A stretch of 40,495 nucleotides of DNA from Chlamydiales bacterium (GTDB taxonomy: Bacteria > Chlamydiota > Chlamydiia > Chlamydiales > JAAKFR01), in contig JAJACP010000012.1 in NCBI GenBank assembly GCA_022601445.1, positions 1 through 40,495 on the forward strand, read 5' to 3'. The translations under genes and the position numbers were made by a program. The first letter of the stretch is position 1; every line of letters begins with the position of its first letter. The notes beneath the pieces were generated by a model. That model had not been told where the DNA came from, did not search any database, and saw only the letters and a list, made by a program, of their open reading frames with translations. Positions 1 to 7,891 of the stretch are shown here, one piece after another.

Positions 1-1
1 T

Positions 2-115
2 GATCTCTGTGGTTATTTTTTAGGTCCAATTCATCAACAAGATGGTTTACCAATGACAAAGGTTATGCAACACACTCGTGTAAACGATACACCGAGCGAG
101 AGATCTGTCAACTAG
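2..115 (+). CDS. Possible 3' end of a gene entering from the left edge (partial)
   Basis: One plus-strand frame is open from the window edge to a TAG at 113-115 (38 codons including the stop). The other two plus frames hit stops at positions 1-3 and 21-23. The translated end is polar (DLCGYFLGPIHQQDG at its start) and I do not recognise it. It would converge with amiA, which ends at 141. A stretch this short can be open by chance, so this is only a candidate gene tail. The remaining 25 bases up to amiA show no clear terminator. Confidence 0.3.
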   Translation, partial: DLCGYFLGPIHQQDGLPMTKVMQHTRVNDTPSERSVN

Positions 116-140
116 AGCAAAAAAACTCAAAAGAGGAGAA

Positions 141-842
141 CTACTTTTTGGTACGCATAGATTCGCAGTATTGGTCGATGCCGCGGGCTATACCCCACGC
201 AATCGAGTGCTGATACTTCGGATCACGCACCCTCTCTCGCTCAATCGGGTTCGAAAGAAAACCTGCCTCAATCAAAATAGCCGGCATCTGCGTCTCGCGT
301 ATCACCGCAAAGTTCGCCTCTTTCAACCCACGTGACTCAGCCCCTGTATTCGCAATGACTCTCTTTAAGATACTACCCGCCAAATTTTTAGATTCAGTAA
401 TCCGTTGCGAAGGTGGACTTTTACCCTCTTTATAATAAAACACCTCCACACCTTTTGCTTCCTTACTCGCAGCGTGGTTGTAGTGAATGCTAACAAAAAG
501 ATCCGCACCCACGTTGTTGGCGATCTCTGCACGCGTGCTGAGAGGCACATAGATGTCGTGCGTACGAGTCATAACCGTTTTATATCCCAACTGATGCAAA
601 CAATTACGTATTAAAAAAGCAGTCTCTAGAGTCAGCTCTTTCTCTTCAATAGCGTCCCCTTTATTCCCTGTGCCCCCATCTTTCCCCCCATGCCCAGCGT
701 CCACAATGATCACCTCAGGCTTGTGCAGGCGGGTAAAGCGGGTCTGCTTTTCATCAGAAAGCCGTGAAACTTCAGGAGAAATCCCACGGTAACTACAACC
801 CGACACCACTAAAACTAGACCCAATAATAAAAGCGCTCTCAT
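141..842 (-). CDS. amiA: N-acetylmuramoyl-L-alanine amidase, Amidase_3 family, lipoprotein
   Basis: This zinc amidase cleaves the bond between N-acetylmuramic acid and L-alanine in peptidoglycan stems, probably during division. I place the start at 842 because that ATG overlaps the murE stop as ATGA; the frame stays open 13 codons upstream but that lies inside murE. Residues 1-16 form a lipoprotein signal with lipobox VVSGC (Cys16), so the enzyme should be anchored facing the periplasm. Zinc and catalytic positions of the family are visible: VDAGHGGKDGG (His51), Glu66, SIHYNH (His120) and IEAGF (Glu192). The 233-residue length fits the family. It is the last gene of the aroC-to-amiA operon. 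Chlamydial AmiA has been reported to work on lipid II-derived substrates; that is family knowledge and cannot be read from this sequence. Confidence 0.93.
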   Translation of the reverse strand: MRALLLLGLVLVVSGCSYRGISPEVSRLSDEKQTRFTRLHKPEVIIVDAGHGGKDGGTGNKGDAIEEKELTLETAFLIRNCLHQLGYKTVMTRTHDIYVPLSTRAEIANNVGADLFVSIHYNHAASKEAKGVEVFYYKEGKSPPSQRITESKNLAGSILKRVIANTGAESRGLKEANFAVIRETQMPAILIEAGFLSNPIERERVRDPKYQHSIAWGIARGIDQYCESMRTKK

Positions 843-2293
843 ACTGTTACCCGATTTGCAATTTCTCTTGCCACTTGGCAATCATCAAATGGAAGTGTCT
901 GGTGGGCAAATATCTGGTAATTTTCATGCCCTTTGCCAGCAATTAAAATCAAATCATCTGTTGATGCCTTTTCAATTGCCCGTTCAATGGCCATTCTCCG
1001 ATCCACCTCAATTAAAAACTGTTTCCCTGTAAATCCACACACAATTTCTTCACAGATAGCTAAAGGGTCTTCAGAGCGGGGATTATCCGAGGTCACAATG
1101 GAAAAATCGCTTCCCTTTTCAGCAACCTCTGCCATCAGCGCGCGCTTCGTTCTATCCCGATTTCCCCCGCAGCCAAAAATGGTGTAAATCTTTCCTTTGG
1201 TCACCTCTCGCAAGGAATGAAGCGCCTTTTCCAAAGCGTCTGGAGTATGGGCATAGTCGACAAAAATGTGCAATCCCGCTTGATTCTCAACACGCTCTAG
1301 TCTCCCTGGAACCGAAGAAAAACGGGCTATGGCTTCTGGTAAACTCTTAAAAGGAATGTGTTTTGCCAGTGCCGCACCGATCGCAGCAAGACAATTATAG
1401 ACATTAAACCGACCAATCAGACTCCACGAAAAAGAAAGAGTTTCCCCCTGATAGGTGAGCGAAAAGCGCGTTTGATTAGGCAACAGCTCGAGCGCATGCA
1501 CCCGTAGATCCGCTCTATCGGCAAAGCCGTAGGTCACCTGCTGAGCTGAACACCCTTTGCGCATATAATCCGACCAGGGAGAGTCAGCATTGAAAAGAGC
1601 CGTTGCCTGCGCATCGAGATTGTGAAAGAGCTTAGCCTTTGCTTCTGCATACATTTCCATGGTCTTATGGTAATCAAGATGTTCCTGTGAGAGATTTGTA
1701 AACAGAGCAACATCGTAATGAATCCCTGCGACTCTTTTTTGGTCTAACCCAATCGAGGAGACTTCCATCACAGCGGCTTCACATTTTTGCTTCACCATCT
1801 CTCTTAAAAGCTTTTGGTTGGTAATCACTTCTGGGGTGGTTAATTCGGCTGCAAAATGGTGCCGACCAATCACATACTCAATGGTTCCAATCAGGCCGCA
1901 CGGGACATTGAAATAATCAAATAGGTGCTTGATCAGATAGGCCGTTGTGGTCTTGCCATTGGTTCCTGTTAGGCCCACCATAAAAAGAGAGCGAGAGGGA
2001 GAACCAAAAAAACGGGCAGCCAACTCTCCTTCCAAAGCGCGCACATCAGGAGTGATCAACTGGGTCACATTTTTCAAAAAAGGGTTAGGCATATCGGTCA
2101 AAAGGGCGCTGGCTCCACTGGCCAAAGCTTCCTCCAAATACTTAGCTCCATCATCGGTCATCCCCTTCTTGGCAATGAATAGATTTCCTGGTGCGACCAG
2201 CTTGGAGTGGGAGCAAAGGCCCGTGATCTCGATATCCTTGGCTCCCTTATAGACCTCAATGGGGAGGTCTGCAATTAACTGTTTGAGGTTCAT
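839..2293 (-). CDS. murE: UDP-N-acetylmuramoyl-tripeptide synthetase MurE
   Basis: MurE adds the third amino acid to UDP-MurNAc-L-Ala-D-Glu in the cytoplasm. The start at 2293 is chosen because its ATG overlaps the ftsI stop (ATGA); an in-frame ATG at 2305 lies inside ftsI. Residues 110-117 (GTNGKTTT) form the ATP-binding loop of Mur ligases. VDYAHTPDALEKAL near 345 is the usual MurE segment preceding the C-terminal domain. DNPR at 403-406 is the signature associated with meso-diaminopimelate specificity, so the third residue is likely meso-DAP. At 484 residues it is full length. Its position between ftsI and amiA fits a septal peptidoglycan operon. I see no missing key motif. Confidence 0.97.
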   Translation of the reverse strand: MNLKQLIADLPIEVYKGAKDIEITGLCSHSKLVAPGNLFIAKKGMTDDGAKYLEEALASGASALLTDMPNPFLKNVTQLITPDVRALEGELAARFFGSPSRSLFMVGLTGTNGKTTTAYLIKHLFDYFNVPCGLIGTIEYVIGRHHFAAELTTPEVITNQKLLREMVKQKCEAAVMEVSSIGLDQKRVAGIHYDVALFTNLSQEHLDYHKTMEMYAEAKAKLFHNLDAQATALFNADSPWSDYMRKGCSAQQVTYGFADRADLRVHALELLPNQTRFSLTYQGETLSFSWSLIGRFNVYNCLAAIGAALAKHIPFKSLPEAIARFSSVPGRLERVENQAGLHIFVDYAHTPDALEKALHSLREVTKGKIYTIFGCGGNRDRTKRALMAEVAEKGSDFSIVTSDNPRSEDPLAICEEIVCGFTGKQFLIEVDRRMAIERAIEKASTDDLILIAGKGHENYQIFAHQTLPFDDCQVAREIANRVTV

Positions 2294-4350
2294 GGTCGAT
2301 TCCATTGTTCATAGAGGAGTTTCAGCTCGCGCACTTCTTTCATCCAATCCGCCTTTTCAGGGTCATAACGGGGATCTCCTGGCGGATATCCATAAGGATC
2401 ATCGGGAGGTTCTCCTAAATACTCCAGTGTCCGCTTTGCCATTTCTGCAAATACCGGCGCTGAACACCTTCCCCCCACATAATTTTTGATCCCCCCTTCA
2501 AGCCGAATCGGCTTCGGCTCATCAAGCGTAACAATGAGCACAAGGCGTGGTCGATTTGCAGGAGCCATCCCGATAAACGAAGATATATAGCGTTGTTTGG
2601 AATAAACACCACCAACAATTTTTTCTGCAGTCCCTGTTTTTCCAGCTTCTGAATAGCCACTCACACTGGCTAAACGGCCCGTGCCCCCGGGTTTTGTCGA
2701 AAACTTCATCCCCTTAACGACCTCTTGTGCAATCTCTTCATCGAGCACCCGTCGCTTTTTAGAAAACAACGTATGATCCAGCAACACCCCCTCTTTACCC
2801 ACAATTTTTCTGACTAAGGTCGGATCAACCAGAAAACCTCCATTGGCAAAAACAGCAAATGCACGGAGCATCTGTAGACTCGTTGCCAACATGTTATAGC
2901 CAATAGACAAAGAGTAGGGTGTAGGCACTGACCACTCTAAAGCGCCGCTCGGATGCATTTTTCCTGGCGTCGGCACGAGTCCATACGCCTCTCCTGGCAG
3001 CTCAATGCCCGATTTGGTCTCAAACCCAAAAACATCCACCAACTCTTTGCGATACCACTGGCTACCGCGCGCCTCAATCACTCGATCGATCACCTCTGCC
3101 ATATAGACATTCGACGATTTTTGTAGCGCCATGTACATATTCAATGCTTTATGACGTGGAAGGTCATAAAGCGGTCGGGAGGCTCTACCGGGAAAGCTCG
3201 AACGGGTGACGGCCAATTTTTCATGCGGATCGTAAATCGGCTTTTTTCCCTCACTCTCTAACTCTTTATTTGCCTTCATGGCTAACGCAATGGTGATCGG
3301 CTTCATGATTGATCCGAGCTCAAAGGCATCTGAAACAGCTTTGACTTTCGCATCTTCCATCTTCTCAGGATCATTGAAAAAATCCTGATAACGAGAGGGA
3401 TCAAAATAAGGGTACTGCGCAAGAGCTAAAACTTCCCCGTTATGAGGATTGAGCATTACAGCCCACCCTCCTTTTGCTTGCGCCGCCGCCACTCCCTTCT
3501 CCAGCTCTTCCTCCACGATCGCTTGCATACATGGATCAATCGTAAGGTAGACATCAGCCCCATCTTCCGGCTCTTCAATGACCTGATCGATCTCCAGTTG
3601 ATTAAGCGGAGAGCGCAGCCTCTTGCGCTTACCTATTTTTCCCTTAAGATAGGCATTGAAATAGGCCTCTAATCCCCCTGTCGGCAATCCTTCATAGGTT
3701 GTCTCATCTTTCATTTCTCGAATGGTGTGCAAAACTTGGCCCAGCATCTTTCCATACGGGTACGAGCGGCGGTAATCGGTGACAAAATAGAGAGCATTAC
3801 GTGCAATTTTCCTCTGCTTGGCAAAAGGACGCCACCACTCCAAGATCGCCTCTTTTGTCTCTCGACCCAGCCAAAGAGCAAGGCGACGACTACGCGTTTT
3901 TCGATTCAAATCCTCTCGGTCGACCGTCACAATTTTTCCAAAACCTTGCACACCATCTTTTGCCTCTTGATCGATCCAAAGAGCAAAATCACGATTGCGT
4001 ATGGTGCGATTTAATTCCTTTTGATCGACTGCTATAATCGTATTTAACCCCTCTACAACCTCATCACGATACTCTTTTGGAATCGAAAGAGGGTCGGCAT
4101 ATAAGTGAAATTTAGTCACATCAAAGACGAGAGGTTGAGGCGCCTCTGGATGCCCTTGTTTGAGAGAGGGATTAGCATAAAAAGTGCCTCGTTTAAAAGG
4201 CTCTTGAATCACAAATTCATGCTGCGCCAAAGCTCTTCGCGTCCATTTTTCCCCCTCTAGAATTTGAATCTTGAAATAGTGCACAATGAGTAGAGAAAAG
4301 AGGAAAAAAATTCCAATCGAAATGATCACCAGCCGCTTTTTTTGCTTCAC
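2290..4350 (-). CDS. ftsI: Penicillin-binding protein FtsI/PBP3, septal transpeptidase
   Basis: This is a class B penicillin-binding protein that cross-links septal peptidoglycan. A single N-terminal transmembrane anchor (residues 7-25) places the rest in the periplasm. The transpeptidase motifs are intact: SIMK (Ser347-Lys350), SSN (412-414) and KTG (571-573). It overlaps ftsL upstream and murE downstream by ATGA, so translation is probably coupled. At 686 residues it is longer than E. coli FtsI (588). Part of the excess is an obvious internal duplication: a 35-residue unit around 107-141 is repeated at 142-176, with VDQKELNR matching VDREDLNR and FALWIDQEAK matching LALWLGRETK. The proline- and aspartate-rich tail near 656-670 (DDPYGYPPGDPRYDP) is also distinctive. 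Confidence 0.96.
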   Translation of the reverse strand: MKQKKRLVIISIGIFFLFSLLIVHYFKIQILEGEKWTRRALAQHEFVIQEPFKRGTFYANPSLKQGHPEAPQPLVFDVTKFHLYADPLSIPKEYRDEVVEGLNTIIAVDQKELNRTIRNRDFALWIDQEAKDGVQGFGKIVTVDREDLNRKTRSRRLALWLGRETKEAILEWWRPFAKQRKIARNALYFVTDYRRSYPYGKMLGQVLHTIREMKDETTYEGLPTGGLEAYFNAYLKGKIGKRKRLRSPLNQLEIDQVIEEPEDGADVYLTIDPCMQAIVEEELEKGVAAAQAKGGWAVMLNPHNGEVLALAQYPYFDPSRYQDFFNDPEKMEDAKVKAVSDAFELGSIMKPITIALAMKANKELESEGKKPIYDPHEKLAVTRSSFPGRASRPLYDLPRHKALNMYMALQKSSNVYMAEVIDRVIEARGSQWYRKELVDVFGFETKSGIELPGEAYGLVPTPGKMHPSGALEWSVPTPYSLSIGYNMLATSLQMLRAFAVFANGGFLVDPTLVRKIVGKEGVLLDHTLFSKKRRVLDEEIAQEVVKGMKFSTKPGGTGRLASVSGYSEAGKTGTAEKIVGGVYSKQRYISSFIGMAPANRPRLVLIVTLDEPKPIRLEGGIKNYVGGRCSAPVFAEMAKRTLEYLGEPPDDPYGYPPGDPRYDPEKADWMKEVRELKLLYEQWNRP

Positions 4351-4640
4351 GGCTCCTCCCGAGGAACTTGAATCGTGATAATCTCATTCACAAGTGGATG
4401 TTTGAGATGGCTGAACTGAGGAAGGCGCGCAAGCTCCATTAAACGGAGCGGATTTTCAAACTGATCGATTTCAAATTGCAATCCTGTATTTTCTTGCTGC
4501 ACGACGCGCAGCTGCCCTGCAGCAACAGGAATCTGAAGCCTGAGCTCGGTGATTTGGTTCTGCTTATTGACGTAGGCGTAAAGAAAAACCCCAATCATCA
4601 AAATGCATAAAAAAAGACGGATGAAAATTCCCACATTCAT
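4347..4640 (-). CDS. ftsL: FtsL-like bitopic cell-division protein
   Basis: A 97-residue protein with one transmembrane segment at residues 4-23, followed by a heptad-rich stretch (about 28-60) able to form a short coiled coil. This matches the architecture of FtsL, a small scaffold recruited with FtsI to the division site. Primary sequence is poorly conserved in this family, so the call rests on size, topology and location. The gene sits exactly between rsmH and ftsI, where ftsL lies in most bacteria, and overlaps ftsI by ATGA (4347-4350) and the end of rsmH by four bases (4637-4640). Confidence 0.82.
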   Translation of the reverse strand: MNVGIFIRLFLCILMIGVFLYAYVNKQNQITELRLQIPVAAGQLRVVQQENTGLQFEIDQFENPLRLMELARLPQFSHLKHPLVNEIITIQVPREEP

Positions 4641-5515
4641 AACTTTTCCACAAAGCGCAGTTTTGCTGAGCGACTGCGTGGGTTATTCTGCATCTCTTCT
4701 GAATCCGGTATCAATGGCTTTTTCGTTAGCAAAGTTACCTTTTTTTCACTAGCCAGCTGCCGAAAGGTATGCTTAACAATGCGATCTTCCAAACTATGAA
4801 ACGTGAGCACCCCGAATCGTCCTCCTGGGTTCAACAGCTCCACCCCTTTGGGCAGCATCTCCTCTAAACCTTTTAACTCATTATTGACATAAATGCGAAG
4901 CGCTTGAAAGACCAACGTCATCGGATGGATCTTTTTTCCTCGCCTTCCTCCCCACGTCAACACCCGCTTGAGCGCCTCTGTTAAATCTGTTGTCGTCTTG
5001 AACTTTTTTTTACGTCTTACCTCAACAATCGCCTTCGAGACAGCGCGTGCGCGTGGCTCCTCGCCATAGTCTCGAAAGATCCGCTCCAGCTCTTTTTGTG
5101 AAAAGGTATTCACTACTGTTGCTGCATCAAGTCGCATTTCTGGATTCATGCGCATATCGAGCGGGCCTTCCTTATAGAGGCTAAACCCCTTTTCAGGACG
5201 GTCGAGCTGCATCGACGAGACTCCCAAATCGAGAAAAATTCCTTCCACAGGCCCTTCAACAAGCTGATCCATCTCAAAAAAGCTACCGTGAACCAATGAG
5301 ACTTTCTCTTTGAAAGGCTCTAGCCGTTTCTCAGCAATCTCTAAAGCCTCCGGATCTTGATCCAACCCGTAGAAAATCTCGATTTCGGAATGCATCTCCA
5401 AAAGAGCGTGTGCATGTCCTCCAGCTCCAACCGTCCCGTCTACAAAACGCTGGATTTTCCTGTCCGCAAAAAAAGCGAGGTATTCCTCCACTAAAATAGA
5501 AACATGTTCACTCAT
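4637..5515 (-). CDS. rsmH: 16S rRNA (cytosine-1402-N4)-methyltransferase RsmH (MraW)
   Basis: RsmH uses S-adenosylmethionine to methylate N4 of C1402 in the decoding centre of 16S rRNA. The start is placed at 5515 (MSEHVSILVEE), where the ATG overlaps the aroC stop as ATGA; the frame is open further upstream, but only inside aroC. The AdoMet loop VDGTVGAGGHA spans residues 25-35. The RsmH segments GIFLDLGVSSMQLD and GPLDMRMNP are present, as is the late GGRFGVLTFHSLEDRIVK block. About 292 residues is a normal size. The rsmH-ftsL-ftsI-murE order is the classic division/cell-wall arrangement; here aroC precedes it instead of mraZ. Confidence 0.95.
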   Translation of the reverse strand: MSEHVSILVEEYLAFFADRKIQRFVDGTVGAGGHAHALLEMHSEIEIFYGLDQDPEALEIAEKRLEPFKEKVSLVHGSFFEMDQLVEGPVEGIFLDLGVSSMQLDRPEKGFSLYKEGPLDMRMNPEMRLDAATVVNTFSQKELERIFRDYGEEPRARAVSKAIVEVRRKKKFKTTTDLTEALKRVLTWGGRRGKKIHPMTLVFQALRIYVNNELKGLEEMLPKGVELLNPGGRFGVLTFHSLEDRIVKHTFRQLASEKKVTLLTKKPLIPDSEEMQNNPRSRSAKLRFVEKL

Positions 5516-6450
5516 CGGCACGACCGGTCCATTAAAAGAGCATCGGCTAAGACCAACGCTGCCATCGCCTCGACAACCGGCACAGCGCGAATGGCTACAC
5601 ACGGATCGTGACGCGATCCTTTGGGCAGAGTCAACGTCGCTTTTTCACCCGATAGCGTCACCGTTTCCTGCGGAAGCGCAATACTTGAAGTGGGCTTAAA
5701 GGCAACGCGAAATACAAGTGTCTCTCCATCTGTAATCCCTCCCAGTGTACCTCCTGAAGCGGCTTGATTGTGCGCAGAACCGCGCATTCTTGCTGCTTGA
5801 AAGCCCCCTCCAATCTCAAATCCTTTAGACGCCGGCAAGGAGAGCATGGCGTGAGCTAGCATCGCCTCCATCTTATGGTAGACCGGCTCACCCAAGCCCA
5901 CCGGCACACCTAAAACTCTGCTCTCAACCACCCCTCCAACCGAATCACCCTCTTGCAACGCCGCCTCTACATCCCCTTTTTCGACAAGTGCACCCTCGAT
6001 CTGTATCCCGAATTGGCTCAAGTATTTTTTGGCGATTGCGCCTGCAGCCACGCGACACGCAGTTTCTCTTGCCGAAGAACGCCCTCCACCTCGATAGTCA
6101 AAGTGTCCGTATTTCTGGTGATAGGTGTAGGTGGCATGTCCGGGGCGCACCAAATCTTTGATCGGTTCATAGTGACTTGAATCGACATCCCGATTGGGAA
6201 TCAAAATAGAGAGGGGCGTTCCGGTTGTTTTTCCCTCAAAAAGACCAGAGAGAATTTCCACTTGGTCGGGTTCTTTACGAGCAGAGGTGTGCCGATGCCG
6301 TCCAGGCGCTCTACGCATCATTTCATCGTTGATGTCTTGTTCAGAGAGCTCTAGACCAGCTGGACAACCGTCGATCACAACCCCAATCGCCTTTCCATGC
6401 GACTCGCCCCACGTGGTGATCCGAAAAATATTTCCAAATGAGTTACGCAT
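5512..6450 (-). CDS. aroC: Chorismate synthase, short form
   Basis: AroC converts 5-enolpyruvylshikimate-3-phosphate to chorismate using reduced FMN. I choose ATG 6450 (MRNSFGNIFRITTWGESHG) because the FMN/substrate motif follows at the expected distance; the alternative ATG at 6471 adds seven unlikely residues. Signatures are present: GESHG (His18), RPGHATYTY (His105), RGGGRSSARET (120-130) and RHDPC (280-284). At 312 residues it is shorter than the roughly 350-360 usual for the family. By my alignment from memory with E. coli AroC, about 30 residues are missing around residue 163 and about nine near 228, where the family normally has a longer loop with an N-H-A-G-G motif. It is the first gene of the murein operon, with a good promoter at 6477-6505. 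Confidence 0.93.
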   Translation of the reverse strand: MRNSFGNIFRITTWGESHGKAIGVVIDGCPAGLELSEQDINDEMMRRAPGRHRHTSARKEPDQVEILSGLFEGKTTGTPLSILIPNRDVDSSHYEPIKDLVRPGHATYTYHQKYGHFDYRGGGRSSARETACRVAAGAIAKKYLSQFGIQIEGALVEKGDVEAALQEGDSVGGVVESRVLGVPVGLGEPVYHKMEAMLAHAMLSLPASKGFEIGGGFQAARMRGSAHNQAASGGTLGGITDGETLVFRVAFKPTSSIALPQETVTLSGEKATLTLPKGSRHDPCVAIRAVPVVEAMAALVLADALLMDRSCR

Positions 6451-6476
6451 GCCTGCCCAATAAATCTGCAACGTCG

Positions 6477-6505
6477 ATCATACGATAAAAGTCACGACGA
6501 CTCAA
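6477..6505 (-). promoter_or_regulatory. Sigma-70-type promoter for the aroC-rsmH-ftsL-ftsI-murE-amiA operon
   Basis: On the minus strand, TTGAGT (6505-6500) and TATGAT (6482-6477) are separated by 17 bases, close to the sigma-70 consensus. Transcription would start near 6470, leaving a leader of about 20 bases before the aroC ATG at 6450. No other comparable promoter was seen inside the operon, where genes overlap. The rest of the 6451-6626 gap holds an inverted repeat TTGGGCA/TGCCCAA (6556-6562 and 6585-6591) without a T-run. Confidence 0.6.
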
Positions 6506-6626
6506 GAGAGAATCCGAGATTAAAACAGACTGTGATCTTATTGCGAGTTTCATTCTTGGGCATTCTGTCTACATCGATTCATCCTGCCCAAAAATGACAT
6601 TTGTCTCTTTTGGGGAGGATAGCATT

Positions 6627-7760
6627 CTATGCATGCAAGCTCAAAAGGTAGTTTTCTAAAGTTTTGACTTGCACTCGGTCACTCAAGGCATAATCGACAT
6701 CTCCCGGGTAGATCACCGTAAGCATCTCAAGTGAAAGATCATGAAGACTTTGCTGCATCGATTTAGTCATTTTAGGCGCGCTGGAGTACTTAAACTCCAC
6801 CCCATACCGCTTTCCCTTCTTCTGAAAAAAGAGATCTAGTTCAGCGCCGCTATGTGTCGACCAAAAGTAGGCATCCACATCAAGCCCCCGCAGAATCTCC
6901 TCTAAGGCAAACCCCTCCCACGAGGCACCTATTTTGGGATTCACCCGCAGCTCAGACACCGTCTCTACTTCAAGTAGCGAGTGCAGAAGGCCCGAATCAC
7001 GAAAATAGATCTTGGGTGTTTTCACCTGCCGCTTTTTTAAGTTCTCATGCCATGGATAGAGCTGTCTAATCATGAATGTTCCTGAGAGGATATCCAGATA
7101 ACGACGCATTGTCACCCCCGAGGCGCCAAACGAGCGCCCTAGCTCTGCTGCATTGAATAGATTTCCATGATAATGCGCCAACATCGACCAGAAACGACGC
7201 AGTGTATGAGGCGGAATCTCAATTCCCAACTGAGGAATATCGCGTTCTAGAAAATTGGCAATATAAAACTTTCTCCATAAAAAACTATCTTCTTCACTTT
7301 CCGCTAGGTATGACTTTGGAAACCCGCCCCGAAACCACAGTTTTTCCCATTCATGCGTTTCGGAGAAAGAAAAAGGTGTCAGCTCAATATAGGCAATCCG
7401 CCCGGCAAGAGTCTCTGATGACTGCCGGATGAGCTCAGTAGAAGCGCTTCCAAGAATCAAAAACCGTTTTGTCGGGCTCTGATCAACAAGAACTCTTAAC
7501 GTCGCAAAGAGATCAGGAATTTTTTGAATTTCATCGATAACAACTAAACCCTCCAGGTCTTGAAGAGCAAGCTTAGGGTCCTGAAGACGCTCCAAATCTG
7601 TTTGGTCTTCTAAATCGAAGTAGTGAGAGCGTTCCAATCCCCCACCACAATACACTTTGGCTAAAGTCGTTTTACCGCACTGTCTTGGACCTAAAATGGC
7701 CACAATAGGGTGGGTACGAAAATAGTCATCTATCTTAAAAAGAGAGGAGTCGCGCTGCAT
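6627..7760 (-). CDS. AAA_14 / DUF4143 ATPase
   Basis: This is a P-loop ATPase of the AAA_14 plus DUF4143 type, common in scattered genomic islands of bacteria and archaea and of unsettled function. Walker A is GPRQCGKT (residues 24-31) and Walker B is VVIDEIQK (D76, E77). The C-terminal part (about 190-350) has the DUF4143 layout and ends in an ELDLFF...GVEFK pattern resembling a PD-(D/E)XK nuclease-like fold. The 377-residue length is typical and no truncation is seen. The start ATG lies two bases after a 45-bp palindrome whose last arm supplies the ribosome site AAGGA five bases before the ATG. Unrelated neighbours and this attached palindrome suggest it arrived as a cassette; that is inference. 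Confidence 0.88.
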   Translation of the reverse strand: MQRDSSLFKIDDYFRTHPIVAILGPRQCGKTTLAKVYCGGGLERSHYFDLEDQTDLERLQDPKLALQDLEGLVVIDEIQKIPDLFATLRVLVDQSPTKRFLILGSASTELIRQSSETLAGRIAYIELTPFSFSETHEWEKLWFRGGFPKSYLAESEEDSFLWRKFYIANFLERDIPQLGIEIPPHTLRRFWSMLAHYHGNLFNAAELGRSFGASGVTMRRYLDILSGTFMIRQLYPWHENLKKRQVKTPKIYFRDSGLLHSLLEVETVSELRVNPKIGASWEGFALEEILRGLDVDAYFWSTHSGAELDLFFQKKGKRYGVEFKYSSAPKMTKSMQQSLHDLSLEMLTVIYPGDVDYALSDRVQVKTLENYLLSLHA

Positions 7761-7761
7761 T

Positions 7762-7806
7762 TTATCCTTGAAAATCTAAAGCTCATCTTAAGATTTTCAA
7801 GGATAA
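7762..7806. repeat. 45-bp palindromic repeat, copy 1 (overlaps the ATPase ribosome site)
   Basis: A near-perfect inverted repeat: arms TTATCCTTGAAAATCT and AGATTTTCAAGGATAA (16 bp) around a 13-base loop. It ends right at the start of the DUF4143 ATPase gene, and its minus-strand AAGGAT is that gene's likely Shine-Dalgarno. Folding in RNA would bury the ribosome site. A second copy with one base change lies 75 bp away at 7837-7881. Confidence 0.92.
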
Positions 7807-7836
7807 TCTTCAAGTCAAAACAGGATCTACAGAATT

Positions 7837-7881
7837 TTATCCTTGAAAGTCTAAAGCTCATCTTAAGATTTTCAAGGATAA
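7837..7881. repeat. 45-bp palindromic repeat, copy 2
   Basis: Same 45-bp palindrome as 7762-7806 with a single substitution (A to G in the left arm). It lies ten bases past the stop codon of the porin gene that ends at 7892, so it could also act as a 3' hairpin for that message. The 30-base spacer between the copies has no feature I recognise. Confidence 0.92.
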
Positions 7882-7891
7882 AGAGAGTTGT

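Noticed and set aside
6556-6591. TTGGGCA/TGCCCAA inverted repeat as a terminator of the DUF4143 ATPase gene
   Set aside because: The stem is only 7 bp with a 22-base loop and no T-run on the transcribed strand.
7762-7881. CRISPR array
   Set aside because: There are only two repeats, each itself a full palindrome, with one 30-base spacer and no cas gene nearby.
6627-7881. Insertion sequence
   Set aside because: The ATPase is not a transposase, and no terminal inverted repeats or target duplications flank the region; only the upstream side carries palindromes.
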